64,000 nucleotides of DNA from Pantoea sp. Cy-639 (GCF_011752525.1 NZ_VWXI01000002.1:124001-188000); one strand, 5' to 3'; shown: positions 25,787 to 34,810, numbered from the stretch's first letter. Notes: generated by a model not told the origin, from the letters alone. Numbers and translations: made by a program.

Positions 25787-27142
25787 ATGACCCTCCTCCA
25801 CAGCGTGCGCAGTTACCTCCAGGGCGCCGGCAATCGCGCCGAGCGCGACTACATGCCGGAGCTGGCCGGAGCCACCCTGCAGGACTCGCCGAGCCTGTCG
25901 CGCCTGACGGTGTGGCTGGCAGCGATCCTGTTGCTGGTGGCATTGCTCTGGGCCAACTTCGCGGTGCTCGACGAGGTCACCGTCGGCGAGGGCAAGGCGA
26001 TCCCCTCGAGCAAGGTCCAGGTGGTGCAGAACCTCGAGGGCGGCATCGTCACCGAGATCTTCGTGCGCGAAGGCCAGATGGTCGACAAGGGCGCCACCCT
26101 GCTGCGCCTGGACGACACCCGCTTCAAGTCCAACAAGGGCGAAAGCGAGGCCGACCGCTATGCCCTCACCGCCCAGGTCGAACGTTTGTCGGCCGAAGCC
26201 GAAGGCCGCCCCTTCGTACTCTCGGACGAAGTGCGCAGCAAGGCGCCGCAGGTAGCCGAGGACGAAACGTCGCTGTACGACTCGCGCCAGCGACGCCTGG
26301 CCAGCGAGAAGCAGACCCTGAATGAACAATTGCGCCAGAAGACCCAGGAGCTCGCCGAGTTTCGCTCCAAGGTCGAACAGTACCGCTCGGCCGTCGGCCT
26401 GTTGCAACAGGAACTGGACATGTCCTCGCCGCTGGTCGGCAAGGGCGCCATCTCGCCCGTGGAGATCCTGCGCCTGAAGCAACGCACCGTCGAGGCCCGT
26501 GGCCAGCTCAACGCCACCAGCCTGGCGATCCCCCGCGCCGAGGCCGCGGTGGCGGAGATCCGCAGCAAGATCCAGGAGTCCGATGCAAGCTTTCGCTCCG
26601 ACGCGGCCAAGGAACTCAACGACAAGCGCACCGAACTGTCGAAGATCACCGCCACCAGCATCGCCATCGACGACCGGGTCAACCGCACCACCGTGGTCTC
26701 GCCGGTACGCGGCATCGTCAAGCAGCTCAAGGTCAATACCATTGGCGGGGTGGTCCAGCCCGGCAGCGACCTGATCGAGATCGTACCGATCGAGGACAAC
26801 CTGCTGATCGAAGCCAAGGTGCGTCCGCAGGACGTGGCCTTCCTGCATCCGGGGCAAACGGCGATGGTCAAGTTCAGCGCCTACGACTACACCATCTACG
26901 GCGGCCTGAAGGCCAAGCTGGAACTGATCGGCGCCGACACCGTCACCGACGACAAGGGCAACGCCTTCTACCTGATCCAGGTACGCACCGACAAGAACCA
27001 CCTGGGCGGGGACAACAAGCCGCTGCTGATCATCCCCGGGATGGTGGCCACGGTGGACATCATCACCGGGCAGAAGAGCGTGCTCGATTACCTGTTGAAA
27101 CCGGTGTTCAAGGCCCGGACCGAGGCACTGCGCGAGCGCTGA
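25787..27142 (+). CDS. HlyD-family periplasmic adaptor of the type I exporter (LapC-like)
   Basis: This membrane fusion protein of 451 residues links the ABC ATPase to the TolC channel. It has a short cytoplasmic N-terminus, one membrane helix (about 43-62), the lipoyl-half motif VVQNLEGGIVTEIFVREGQ, a long coiled-coil hairpin (about 120-300), then the second lipoyl half and the beta-barrel domain with HPGQTAMVKFSAYDYTIYGG, the HlyD-family signature. The ribosome site is GAGGT. It ends the three-gene exporter operon. Confidence 0.94.
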   Translation: MTLLHSVRSYLQGAGNRAERDYMPELAGATLQDSPSLSRLTVWLAAILLLVALLWANFAVLDEVTVGEGKAIPSSKVQVVQNLEGGIVTEIFVREGQMVDKGATLLRLDDTRFKSNKGESEADRYALTAQVERLSAEAEGRPFVLSDEVRSKAPQVAEDETSLYDSRQRRLASEKQTLNEQLRQKTQELAEFRSKVEQYRSAVGLLQQELDMSSPLVGKGAISPVEILRLKQRTVEARGQLNATSLAIPRAEAAVAEIRSKIQESDASFRSDAAKELNDKRTELSKITATSIAIDDRVNRTTVVSPVRGIVKQLKVNTIGGVVQPGSDLIEIVPIEDNLLIEAKVRPQDVAFLHPGQTAMVKFSAYDYTIYGGLKAKLELIGADTVTDDKGNAFYLIQVRTDKNHLGGDNKPLLIIPGMVATVDIITGQKSVLDYLLKPVFKARTEALRER

Positions 27143-27281
27143 GAGCGCCTGTAACCATCGTGCTCGATACTTGAGAGAATGCCACCCCGGCAACCGGCAA
27201 AGCCGATGTCCAGACCGAGTCGCCTGCAAGGCTGACGCCTACACGGTATGGGTTCGCCAGCATGACATGTTAACCGAGCCC

Positions 27282-27881
27282 TCAGTTGCCACCATGGTTG
27301 CGCGTGAAAGTCTCACTCCCCATGGCACTGATCTGCCCCTCGATCAACGCTTCGAATGGGCGCAGCAGGGTATCGAAAAGGACAGGGGCCTCCAGCACGT
27401 TCAGCGCCTGGACAATCGCCTCCAGCGTCGACACCGCGCCCGGCTCCGGTGCCTTGCGCAGGCGGTAGCGCGAGGGCTGGACATCGGCCAGCGTCACCCG
27501 TGGCAGGGATTCCAGCAACGGGTTCAGGTACAGCAGCTTGCGCGCCTTGCGCCAGGTACCATCGGGCACGATCAATAGCAGCGGGATGCCGCTCGTTTCG
27601 CCATAGGCGGTCAGAACCTGGGCTTGCTCGCCCGGGAACAGCAGCACCGGTCGATAGCCAGGGGTCGCCAGCAGTTCGGCAAGGTCGTCGAATACTTCGC
27701 CAATGCGCAGTTCGGCATTGACCAGGCCCAGGGCAGCCAGGCGGGCGGTATTCAGGGCGTGGCGGGTCTCGCTCGGGTGCTGCAGCAGGACCACGCGGGT
27801 ACGACTGGCGAGCGACGGAATCAGCGCGCAAAGGCATTGGGCAAGCGGGCGCAGGCAGCGCTCGCAACGGGGTCTGGACAT
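27282..27881 (-). CDS. DTW-domain tRNA-uridine aminocarboxypropyltransferase
   Basis: The product has 199 residues. The N-terminus carries a zinc-binding cysteine cluster (CERCLRPLAQCLC), then TRVVLLQHPSETRHALNTAR and the DTW-type motif PDGTWRKARKLLYLNP. The family transfers the 3-amino-3-carboxypropyl group of S-adenosylmethionine to uridine in tRNA (acp3U; E. coli TapT/YfiP). An upstream extension to 27980 lies in REP-containing DNA and is not coding, so I start at ATG 27881. It is convergent with the exporter operon. Confidence 0.9.
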   Translation of the reverse strand: MSRPRCERCLRPLAQCLCALIPSLASRTRVVLLQHPSETRHALNTARLAALGLVNAELRIGEVFDDLAELLATPGYRPVLLFPGEQAQVLTAYGETSGIPLLLIVPDGTWRKARKLLYLNPLLESLPRVTLADVQPSRYRLRKAPEPGAVSTLEAIVQALNVLEAPVLFDTLLRPFEALIEGQISAMGSETFTRNHGGN

Positions 27882-27940
27882 CGTGGGCTCCTTGGGGCGG
27901 GTAGTTTGCCACAGGGTTGCCACACTTGGTCTGGCCGGAC

Positions 27941-28003
27941 GTGGGAACGGGCTTGCCCCGCGACGGGGCCGCTCGCGCAATCGCGGCGCAAGCTCGCTCC
28001 CAC
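27941..28003. repeat. Inverted pair of REP elements
   Basis: GTGGGAACGGGCTTGCCCCG faces GCGGCGCAAGCTCGC plus TCCCAC across about 20 bases. It lies between the aer stop and the start of the DTW gene. Confidence 0.8.
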
Positions 28004-28018
28004 GCGCCTGGTGCAGCG

Positions 28019-29584
28019 TCAGCGATTGAACCGCTCGGCCAGGCTATGCAGGTACTCGGCCATCCGCTCCAGGTCCTGGCTGATCTCGGCCCCCTGCCTG
28101 GCCTGCCCGGCGCTCTCGTCGCACAGGTGGGCAATGCGCACGATCTGCTGGTTGATGTCCTCGGCCACATGACTCTGTTGCTCCGAGGCCGTGGCCATCT
28201 GCTGGCTCATGCCGGTAATGCGACTGACCGCCTGGGCGATCCCCGACAACGCCTCCTGCACCGCCTCGACACTGTGCACGCTGTCGCTGGAAATCTGCTG
28301 CCCGCGACTGGCGCTGGCTACCGCGCGGTCGGCACCGGTACGCAAGGTCGAGATGATGTGGTGGATTTCCTCGGTCGAGGCCCGGGTGCGCTGGGCCAAC
28401 GACCTCACCTCGTCGGCCACCACGGCGAAGCCTCGCCCCTGCTCACCGGCCCGTGCGGCCTCGATGGCCGCATTGAGCGCCAGCAGGTTGGTCTGCTCGG
28501 CGATCGAGGTGATCACGTCCACCACGCTGCCGATCGACTGGGTCTGCTCGGCCAGGGCGTTGACCGCCTGGCCAATGTCGCTCACCGCCTCGCGCATGCT
28601 GCCCATGGCCTGCAGGCTCTGCTGGGCCAGGTCGCTGCCGTGCTGGGCCAGCTGGTCGGCGTCGCTGGCCGCGTGAGCAGTGCTCTGCACGTTGTGGGTG
28701 ACCTGCTGGATGGTCGCGGCCATCTGCGCGATGGCGGTGGCCGACTGGTCGGTCTCGCTGCGCTGGCGGTCGAGCATCTGTGCCTGGGCATCGGACAGAT
28801 CAGCCGACTGCGCGGCGCGCGACTTGACCCCGACCCCGGCGTCCACCAGGCGGGTCAGGGCTGTCTGCAGGCGCGCCTCCTCGCTGATGATCGCCAGGTC
28901 GAGCTGGCCCTGCAGCCCTGGGTTGTCGCTGTAGGTCAACGCCACCAGCGGGCTGGTGAAGGCCTTGGGGTGCTCTTCGAGAGTCCGACGGATCGACTGG
29001 TTCTGCCGGTGCTCGACCACGTACCAGGCGGCCAGCAGGCTGGCCGCCAGCACACCGAGCGCTGCGTAAGGGGGCAGCCACAGGTAGGCGGCCGCCGACA
29101 CCAGGCCGACACCGATCAGCGGCCAGCCATGGCCAACCCCGTAGGCCACGCGAGCGGCCAGTGGCACCGGCGAACGCCCGGCGCGCAAGCGCGCATAGAG
29201 CTTCTCGGCGCGGCGGATCTGCTCGCGGCTCGGCACCGAGCGCACCGACTCGTAGCCGCTGATGCGACCGTTCTCGTACACCGCCGTGACATAGGCGCTG
29301 ACCCAGTAGAAGTCGCCGTTCTTGGCGCGGTTCTTGACCACGCCCATCCACGGCTTGCCTTGCTTGATGGTCTCCCACATATGGCCGAACACCGAAGGCG
29401 GCATGTCGGGGTGACGCACCAGGTTGTGGGGCTGGCCCACCAGTTCGTCGTAGGTGAAACCGCTGATGGCCACGAATGCGTCGTTGCAATAGGTGATGCG
29501 GCTGTTCAGATCCGTAGTGGAGATGAGCCGCTGATCTTGTGGGAAAGTTCTTTCGTGCTCGGTGACGGGCAAATTCATGCGCAT
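28019..29584 (-). CDS. aer: Aerotaxis receptor Aer (PAS-domain methyl-accepting protein)
   Basis: This chemoreceptor of 521 residues senses redox state or oxygen through an FAD-bound N-terminal PAS domain (about 15-125; [24 protein letters not shown] core and [20 protein letters not shown]). Two adjacent membrane helices without a real periplasmic domain follow at about 160-205, then a coiled-coil signalling domain whose tip reads [21 protein letters not shown] start at ATG 29584, with AAGGGA upstream. Pseudomonads have several Aer paralogues, so numbering among them is uncertain. A LysR gene lies upstream on the same strand. Confidence 0.92.
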   Translation of the reverse strand: MRMNLPVTEHERTFPQDQRLISTTDLNSRITYCNDAFVAISGFTYDELVGQPHNLVRHPDMPPSVFGHMWETIKQGKPWMGVVKNRAKNGDFYWVSAYVTAVYENGRISGYESVRSVPSREQIRRAEKLYARLRAGRSPVPLAARVAYGVGHGWPLIGVGLVSAAAYLWLPPYAALGVLAASLLAAWYVVEHRQNQSIRRTLEEHPKAFTSPLVALTYSDNPGLQGQLDLAIISEEARLQTALTRLVDAGVGVKSRAAQSADLSDAQAQMLDRQRSETDQSATAIAQMAATIQQVTHNVQSTAHAASDADQLAQHGSDLAQQSLQAMGSMREAVSDIGQAVNALAEQTQSIGSVVDVITSIAEQTNLLALNAAIEAARAGEQGRGFAVVADEVRSLAQRTRASTEEIHHIISTLRTGADRAVASASRGQQISSDSVHSVEAVQEALSGIAQAVSRITGMSQQMATASEQQSHVAEDINQQIVRIAHLCDESAGQARQGAEISQDLERMAEYLHSLAERFNR

Positions 29585-29724
29585 CGGTGGCGATCCCTTG
29601 CTTATCCAGATGAATGGGAAAATCATCAAAGCAAGTAGATATTTAGCAGATGGCCAGCACGTCAGCGGTCAAGCTTTGTAGGAAATTTACTCACCCTGAC
29701 GGAATGCCCTCAGCGCGACACCCC

Positions 29725-30618
29725 TCAACCGACGTTGAGCTGGCTCTTGAGCAAGTCGCGGAACGTCTGGATCAAGGGTTCCCGGCTGCGGCCACGGCGA
29801 ATGATCAGGGAAAACGGCGCCTGGTAGCCGAAGGTCGCCGGCGACAGTACCCGCAAGTCGCCCTTGTCGACCCAGGCCTGGGCGTAGTGCTCAGGCAGGT
29901 AGCCGATGTAGGCGCCGGAGAGAATCAGAATCAACTGCGCCTCCATGCTCTCCACAGTGGCGGCACTGTGCTTGAAGCCATGCCGGGCCAGTTCGGCCTG
30001 GCTCCAGTAGCCGCGCCCGACCATGCGCTGCTGGGTGACCACCGGTTCGGGGATGCGCCGCTCGCCGAACAACGCGTGACGGTTGCTGCAGTACAGCCAG
30101 TGCTGCTCGCGGTACAACGGCTGGTACACCAGGCCGCTCATGCGCGAGGAAAACGCGCCGATGGCCAGGTCCAGGCGGTTGTCCTGCACGCCCAGTTGCA
30201 ACTCGTAGGGACTCGACACCGACAGGTGCAGGTGCACCGCCGGGTGCTCCTGGCTGTAGGCGCCAATCGCCTCGGCCAGCGGCAGCGCCCGATCCCCGAC
30301 GGTGGAGTCGATCACCCCGAGGTTGAGGGTGCCGCGCAGTTCCCCCTTGAGCGCCGCCGCGTATTGCTCGAAACCATCCAGCTCGCCGAGCAGGCGCAGG
30401 GTCTCCTGGTGGAACAGCTCGCCCTTGCTGGTCAGGCTGAACCCGCCCCGGCCCCGGTGACACAGCACAATACCCAGGGCGCTCTCCAACTGGCTCATGT
30501 AGGTGCTGATCGCCGAAGTGGACAGGTTGAGGTCGCGCTGGGCATTGGCGAAGCCCTGGTGACGCACCACGCTGGCGAAGATGCGCAGCAGTTTCAGATC
30601 GGGCAGCGATGAGGCCAT
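29725..30618 (-). CDS. LysR-family regulator, probable activator of the guanidinobutyrase gene
   Basis: The product has 297 residues. The N-terminal helix-turn-helix is in FANAQRDLNLSTSAISTYMSQLE, and the LysR substrate-binding domain follows (NLGVIDSTVGD to the C-terminus). It is divergent from gbuA with a 225-base control region containing a dyad at 30677-30692. In P. aeruginosa the LysR-type GbuR next to gbuA activates it with 4-guanidinobutyrate, and the same arrangement here suggests that role. The specific identity is inferred from position. Confidence 0.85.
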   Translation of the reverse strand: MASSLPDLKLLRIFASVVRHQGFANAQRDLNLSTSAISTYMSQLESALGIVLCHRGRGGFSLTSKGELFHQETLRLLGELDGFEQYAAALKGELRGTLNLGVIDSTVGDRALPLAEAIGAYSQEHPAVHLHLSVSSPYELQLGVQDNRLDLAIGAFSSRMSGLVYQPLYREQHWLYCSNRHALFGERRIPEPVVTQQRMVGRGYWSQAELARHGFKHSAATVESMEAQLILILSGAYIGYLPEHYAQAWVDKGDLRVLSPATFGYQAPFSLIIRRGRSREPLIQTFRDLLKSQLNVG

Positions 30619-30676
30619 GGCACGGGCTTCCGCAGGCAGGAAATCGGCAGAGTCTAACGCGCCTGACGCTGGATAG

Positions 30677-30692
30677 TTCAGAAATTCCTGAA
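30677..30692. promoter_or_regulatory. Dyad operator between lysR and gbuA
   Basis: TTCAGAAATTCCTGAA is a 16-base inverted repeat (TTCAG/CTGAA arms, spacer AAATTC). It lies 58 bases upstream of the LysR start and 151 bases upstream of gbuA, a usual place for a LysR recognition site. Confidence 0.55.
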
Positions 30693-30843
30693 GTAAGTTT
30701 TTGTCGGTAGCGATTCTTCCCGGCCACTACCTTGCGCAGACTGCGGCGAAATGTCCCTGCCCGCCGGCCATATCCGATCCGAAAGGCGTGCGGCGGCACA
30801 GGTTCGAACAAACAGAACAATCGACCGACTGATGAGGCCCACC

Positions 30844-31794
30844 GTGGACAAGATTCTCCACCAACCACTGGGCGGCAACGAAATGCCGCGTTTCGGCGGC
30901 ATCGCCACCATGCTCCGCCTGCCCCACCTGCAAAGCGCCGAAGGCCTGGACGCCGCGTTCATCGGCGTGCCACTGGACATCGGCACCTCGCTGCGCTCCG
31001 GCACCCGCTTCGGCCCGCGACAGATCCGCGCCGAATCGGTGATGATCCGCCCATACAACATGGCCACCGGCGCTGCCCCGTTCGATTCGCTGTCGGTGGC
31101 CGACATCGGCGACGTGGCGATCAACACCTTCAACCTGCTCGACGCCGTGCGCATCATCGAGGAGGCCTACGATGAAGTCCACGAACACAACATCATCCCG
31201 CTGACCCTGGGTGGCGACCACACCATCACCCTGCCGATCCTGCGTGCCCTGCACAAGAAGCACGGCAAGATCGGCCTGGTCCACATCGACGCCCACGCCG
31301 ACGTCAACGACCACATGTTCGGCGAGAAGATCGCCCACGGCACCACCTTCCGCCGCGCCGTCGAGGAAGGCCTGCTGGACTGCGACCGCGTGGTGCAGAT
31401 CGGCCTGCGCGCTCAGGGCTACACCGCCGACGACTTCAACTGGAGCCGGCGTCAGGGCTTCCGTGTGGTCCAGGCCGAGGAATGCTGGCACAAGTCGCTG
31501 GAACCGCTGATGGCCGAAGTGCGCGAGAAAGTCGGCGGCGGCCCGGTGTACCTGTCGTTCGACATCGACGGTATCGACCCCGCCTGGGCGCCAGGTACCG
31601 GTACCCCGGAAATCGGCGGCTTGACCACTATCCAGGCGATGGAGATCATCCGCGGCTGCCATGGCCTGGACCTGATCGGCTGTGACCTGGTCGAGGTTTC
31701 CCCACCCTACGACACCACCGGCAACACGTCGCTGCTGGGCGCCAACCTGCTGTTCGAGATGCTCTGCGTGCTGCCAGGCGTGGTGCGCCGCTGA
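30844..31794 (+). CDS. gbuA: Guanidinobutyrase (ureohydrolase, agmatinase family)
   Basis: This enzyme hydrolyses 4-guanidinobutyrate to GABA and urea in arginine/agmatine-derived catabolism. The 316-residue protein has the binuclear manganese motifs GGDHT (123-127), HIDAHADVND (147-156) and SFDIDGIDPAWAPGTGTPE. Met158 sits where P. aeruginosa GbuA has its specificity methionine (161), whereas the guanidinopropionase GpuA is reported to have tyrosine. I take GTG 30844 as start because ATGAGG at 30832-30837 is a good ribosome site at the right distance. A Na+ symporter follows as in the GbuA locus. Many annotations would call it agmatinase SpeB. Confidence 0.85.
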   Translation: MDKILHQPLGGNEMPRFGGIATMLRLPHLQSAEGLDAAFIGVPLDIGTSLRSGTRFGPRQIRAESVMIRPYNMATGAAPFDSLSVADIGDVAINTFNLLDAVRIIEEAYDEVHEHNIIPLTLGGDHTITLPILRALHKKHGKIGLVHIDAHADVNDHMFGEKIAHGTTFRRAVEEGLLDCDRVVQIGLRAQGYTADDFNWSRRQGFRVVQAEECWHKSLEPLMAEVREKVGGGPVYLSFDIDGIDPAWAPGTGTPEIGGLTTIQAMEIIRGCHGLDLIGCDLVEVSPPYDTTGNTSLLGANLLFEMLCVLPGVVRR

Positions 31795-31810
31795 GCATTT
31801 GGCAGCGCCC

Positions 31811-31840
31811 GTGCAGGAGCGGCCTTGTGTCGCGAAAGCG
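31811..31840. repeat. REP element, second family (GGCCTTGTGTCGCG type)
   Basis: GTGCAGGAGCGGCCTTGTGT followed by CGCGAAAGCG is the second REP type seen in this window, also present in an inverted pair at 55927-56036. It sits between gbuA and the symporter gene. Confidence 0.7.
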
Positions 31841-32001
31841 CAGAAATCCGGGGGCGTTGCGCTGCAATCAATAGCTTGACCCCGGCAGGAGCCATTCGGG
31901 AGGGCCATAGAGGCCCGCCAATACAAGACAGGACCGCCGGACGCCGTGAACCCGTCCGGACGGCCGATCTCGCCATAATAAAGATAATCGGGAGACCCCC
32001 A

Positions 32002-33381
32002 ATGGCCTTGGACATCATCGTTGTACTGATCTATGCCGCCGGCATGCTCGGCCTCGGCTGGTATGGCATGCGACGCGCGAAGACCCATGAAGACTATCTG
32101 GTGGCCGGGCGTAACCTCGGCCCCACCCTGTACATGGGCACCATGGCCACCACTGTGCTCGGCGGCGCCTCCACCGTCGGCACCGTGCGCCTGGGCTATG
32201 TCCACGGCATCTCCGGCTTCTGGCTGTGCGCAGCGCTGGGCCTGGGGATCATCGCCCTCAACCTGTTCCTCGCCAAGCCGCTGCTGCGGCTGAAGATCTT
32301 CACCGTCACCCAGGTGCTCGAACGTCGCTACAACCCGATGGCTCGCCAGGCCAGCGCGGCGATCATGCTCGCCTACGCACTGATGATCGCGGTCACCTCG
32401 ACCCTGGCCATGGGCACCGTGCTGCAGGTGCTGCTCGACGTGCCGTTCTGGATGGCCCTGCTGTTCGGCGGCGGCGTGGTGGTGGTGTACTCGACCATCG
32501 GCGGCATGTGGTCGCTGACCCTCACCGACATCGTTCAGTTCGTGATCAAGACCGTCGGCCTGATGTTCATCCTGTTGCCGGTGTGCCTGTACAAGGCCGG
32601 CGGCTGGGACATGCTGGTGGCCAAGCTGCCAGCGTCCAGCTTCAGCTGGACCAGCATCGGCTGGGACACCATCATCACCTACTTCCTGATCTACTTCTTC
32701 GGCATCCTGATCGGCCAGGACATCTGGCAGCGGGTGTTCACCGCCCGTGACGAAAAGGTCTGCCAGCGCGCCGGCACCACCGCCGGTATCTATTGCGTGC
32801 TGTACGGCCTGGCCTGCGCCCTGATCGGCATGGCCGCCCATGTGCTGATGCCTGACCTGGTCAACCCGAACAACGCCTTCGCCGAGATGATCAAGGGCCA
32901 GTTGCCCGAGGGTATCCGCGGCCTGCTGATGGCGGCGGCCCTGGCGGCGATGATGTCGACGGCCAGCGCCGGCCTGCTGGCAGCCTCGACCACCCTGACC
33001 GAAGACCTGTTGCCGAAACTGCGAGGAGGCAAACAGTCGAGCCTGGGCGTCAACCGCCTGTTCACCCTGATCACCGGCCTGGTGGTGCTGGCCATCGCCC
33101 TGGCGGTTAACGATGTGATCAGCGCCCTGACCCTGGCCTACAACCTGCTGGTAGGCGGCATGCTGATCCCGCTGATCGGTGCGATCTTCTGGAAACGCGC
33201 GACCACCGCCGGCGCCATCGCCAGCATGTCGCTGGGCTTTACCACCGCGCTGTTCTTCATGTTCAAGGATGGCCTGGAAGCCAACACGCCGATCTACTAC
33301 AGCCTGGCCATCGGCCTGGTGAGCTTCGTGGTGGTCAGCCTGGCTTCGCGCAAGCCGGTAAGCGCCGTGAAATTGGCCTGA
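32002..33381 (+). CDS. Sodium:solute symporter (SSF family), probable guanidino-compound importer
   Basis: This inner-membrane protein of 459 residues has about 13 predicted helices and SSF-family segments such as EDYLVAGRNLGPTLYMGTM near residues 30-48, GGASTVGTVRLGYVHG and AALAAMMSTASAGLLAAST (sodium-site region). The ATG at 32002 has GGGAGA upstream, and longer readings run into the REP. It follows gbuA on the same strand, separated by a 207-base gap, as in the P. aeruginosa gbuA region. Import of guanidinobutyrate or a related compound is therefore likely but inferred. A strong hairpin terminator lies 130 bases downstream. Confidence 0.9.
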   Translation: MALDIIVVLIYAAGMLGLGWYGMRRAKTHEDYLVAGRNLGPTLYMGTMATTVLGGASTVGTVRLGYVHGISGFWLCAALGLGIIALNLFLAKPLLRLKIFTVTQVLERRYNPMARQASAAIMLAYALMIAVTSTLAMGTVLQVLLDVPFWMALLFGGGVVVVYSTIGGMWSLTLTDIVQFVIKTVGLMFILLPVCLYKAGGWDMLVAKLPASSFSWTSIGWDTIITYFLIYFFGILIGQDIWQRVFTARDEKVCQRAGTTAGIYCVLYGLACALIGMAAHVLMPDLVNPNNAFAEMIKGQLPEGIRGLLMAAALAAMMSTASAGLLAASTTLTEDLLPKLRGGKQSSLGVNRLFTLITGLVVLAIALAVNDVISALTLAYNLLVGGMLIPLIGAIFWKRATTAGAIASMSLGFTTALFFMFKDGLEANTPIYYSLAIGLVSFVVVSLASRKPVSAVKLA

Positions 33382-33404
33382 TACCGTCAGTTCTGGCCTC
33401 GATC

Positions 33405-33473
33405 ATCGTAGGCGCCGGCCTTGCCGGCGCAGCCACTGCCATCGCCTGCTTCGCCAACAAGGCTAGCTCCTGC
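33405..33473. repeat. REP-like palindromes after the symporter gene
   Basis: The core is GCGCCGGCCTTGCCGGCGC at 33412-33430, followed by TTCGCCAACAAGGCTAGCTC, the flank of the GCCGGC-type pseudomonad REP. Confidence 0.65.
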
Positions 33474-33511
33474 ACCAAGCGGATGACGCGCTTACCCAGC
33501 GCCAGAACGCA

Positions 33512-33549
33512 AAAGGCCGCCGCATCGTGCAGATGCGGCGGCCTTTTTT
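33512..33549. terminator. Bidirectional intrinsic terminator
   Basis: AAAGGCCGCCGCATC at 33512-33526 pairs perfectly with GATGCGGCGGCCTTT at 33532-33546, ending in TTTTTT on the plus strand and preceded by an A run that becomes T on the minus strand. It serves both the symporter gene and the small gene at 33558-33686. Confidence 0.92.
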
Positions 33550-33557
33550 GTCGATGG

Positions 33558-33686
33558 TCAGCGCCGACGTGGCTGGCGCTTGCGTTGCTCTTCGTCGGTC
33601 GGGATCGGCACCGGCTGCAGCGGTGGCGGGAGCAAGCCCAAGGCGACGGCGAGGTCGTGGAGCCAGTTGTACATGCGTTGGTTCAT
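33558..33686 (-). CDS. PA1414-like microprotein (42 residues)
   Basis: A short frame starts ATG AAC CAA behind an AAGGGGG ribosome site and ends just before the terminator. The product reads MNQRMYNWLHDLAVALGL, then a proline-rich PPPLQPVPIPTDEEQ and a basic RKRQPRRR tail. This layout matches the small PA1414 family that I know from P. aeruginosa, where the transcript is Anr-dependent and its leader yields the sRNA SicX. The N-terminal amphipathic helix could touch membranes. Function is unknown. An Anr-like box lies at 33801-33814. The homology is from memory and needs a search. Confidence 0.7.
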   Translation of the reverse strand: MNQRMYNWLHDLAVALGLLPPPLQPVPIPTDEEQRKRQPRRR

Positions 33687-33800
33687 AGTGCCCCCTTGAC
33701 GGGTCAGCCTCACGGTCAATCAGTCCTGCGATGCGTCATACAGATCATAGTCCCATGTCCTGTATCGCGCATGCTTCTGCTCTTACAGATATGGGCGATT

Positions 33801-33814
33801 CTGACCCGGATCAA
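33801..33814 (-). promoter_or_regulatory. Anr/FNR-box-like site upstream of the microprotein gene
   Basis: Read on the minus strand the bases are TTGATCCGGGTCAG. The Anr consensus is TTGAT-N4-ATCAA; the left half is perfect and the right half matches at three of five positions. It overlaps the stop codon of the LysR gene upstream and lies about 115 bases before the microprotein start, which leaves room for a leader RNA. Confidence 0.5.
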
Positions 33815-34704
33815 GCCGAGATGGCAGCTTCCGACGGTCGGTCAATCGTTTCGCTTTGTTGCAAATCGACCCAGGCCTGCAGGTTCGCACCACACATGCC
33901 CTGGCGCCACATCAGCCAGGTCTGCGCCTGGTCGAACGGTGCCTGCAAGCGATGGACACGCACCCGTTCCCGCCCCGGCAGGCTATCGAGCATCGACTGC
34001 GCCATCAACGCCACCCCGGCGCCGGCGATCACGCAAGCCAGCATGCTCTGGTACGACTCGATCTCCATCACCCGCCCCATGGGGGTATGGGCATGGGCGT
34101 ACCAGGCCTCCAGGCGCATGCGGTACGAACAGCCCTGGCGAAAGGCGAACACCGCCTTGCCCGCCACATCCTTGGCCGTGTACACGACTGGGTGTTGCGG
34201 ACTTGTGATAAGCACTAGTGTCTCGTCACACAGCCGCACCCCGTCCAACCCAGCCAGGCTCGGTGGCCCATCCACCAGCGCGGCGTCCAGCCGATGGCTG
34301 AGCAAGCCCTCCAGCAGCTCGCCGCTGGGCGCTGCCCGCACCTGCAGGTTCACCGCCGGATAGGCCTGGTGATAGCGCGCCAGCAACGCTGGCAGGTGCG
34401 TGGCGGCGCTGCTGTACATGGTGCCGAGCACGAAGTCTCCGGCCGGCTGGCCGCCCTGCACTGCCGCCATGGCCTCGTCGCGCAGCGACGACAGACGGCT
34501 GGCATAGTCCAGCAGCACCTTGCCCGCCGGTGACAGTTGCAGGCGCTGGCGCTCACGCAGGAACAGCTCCACCCCCAATTGCTCCTCGAGCTGGCGCAGG
34601 CGTGTCGACAGGTTAGATGGCACCCGGTGCAGCCGTTCGGCGGCACGGGTCACCGAGCCTTCCTCGGCAACGGCCTGGAAGATGCGCAGTTGGCTGAACT
34701 CCAT
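33811..34704 (-). CDS. LysR-family transcriptional regulator
   Basis: The product has 297 residues. The N-terminal helix-turn-helix reads GSVTRAAERLHRVPSNLSTRLRQLEE, and residues 90-290 form the effector-binding domain. I use ATG 34704, which has GGAGA upstream; a TTG twelve bases earlier is in frame. It is divergent from an MFS transporter gene and shares a 106-base control region with a T-N11-A type dyad, so it probably regulates that transporter. Its end overlaps the Anr-like site of the next small gene. Confidence 0.88.
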   Translation of the reverse strand: MEFSQLRIFQAVAEEGSVTRAAERLHRVPSNLSTRLRQLEEQLGVELFLRERQRLQLSPAGKVLLDYASRLSSLRDEAMAAVQGGQPAGDFVLGTMYSSAATHLPALLARYHQAYPAVNLQVRAAPSGELLEGLLSHRLDAALVDGPPSLAGLDGVRLCDETLVLITSPQHPVVYTAKDVAGKAVFAFRQGCSYRMRLEAWYAHAHTPMGRVMEIESYQSMLACVIAGAGVALMAQSMLDSLPGRERVRVHRLQAPFDQAQTWLMWRQGMCGANLQAWVDLQQSETIDRPSEAAISA

Positions 34705-34740
34705 GACATTCTCCAAAACAGAACAACTTGATCATCATTA

Positions 34741-34755
34741 TTCAATTTTGTTGAA
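34741..34755. promoter_or_regulatory. LysR-type box between regulator and MFS gene
   Basis: TTCAATTTTGTTGAA has TTCAA/TTGAA arms and contains the T-N11-A pattern. It lies 37 bases upstream of the LysR start and 56 upstream of the transporter start. Confidence 0.5.
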
Positions 34756-34810
34756 AGTCAATCCGCCCTACCCTGCCATCCATCGCATCCCTTCGAACAG
34801 GAAACCTGCC

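Noticed and set aside
30751..30843. Longer gbuA reading from 30751 or ATG 30832
   Set aside because: The extension has no family match, and ATGAGG at 30832-30837 works better as the ribosome site for GTG 30844.
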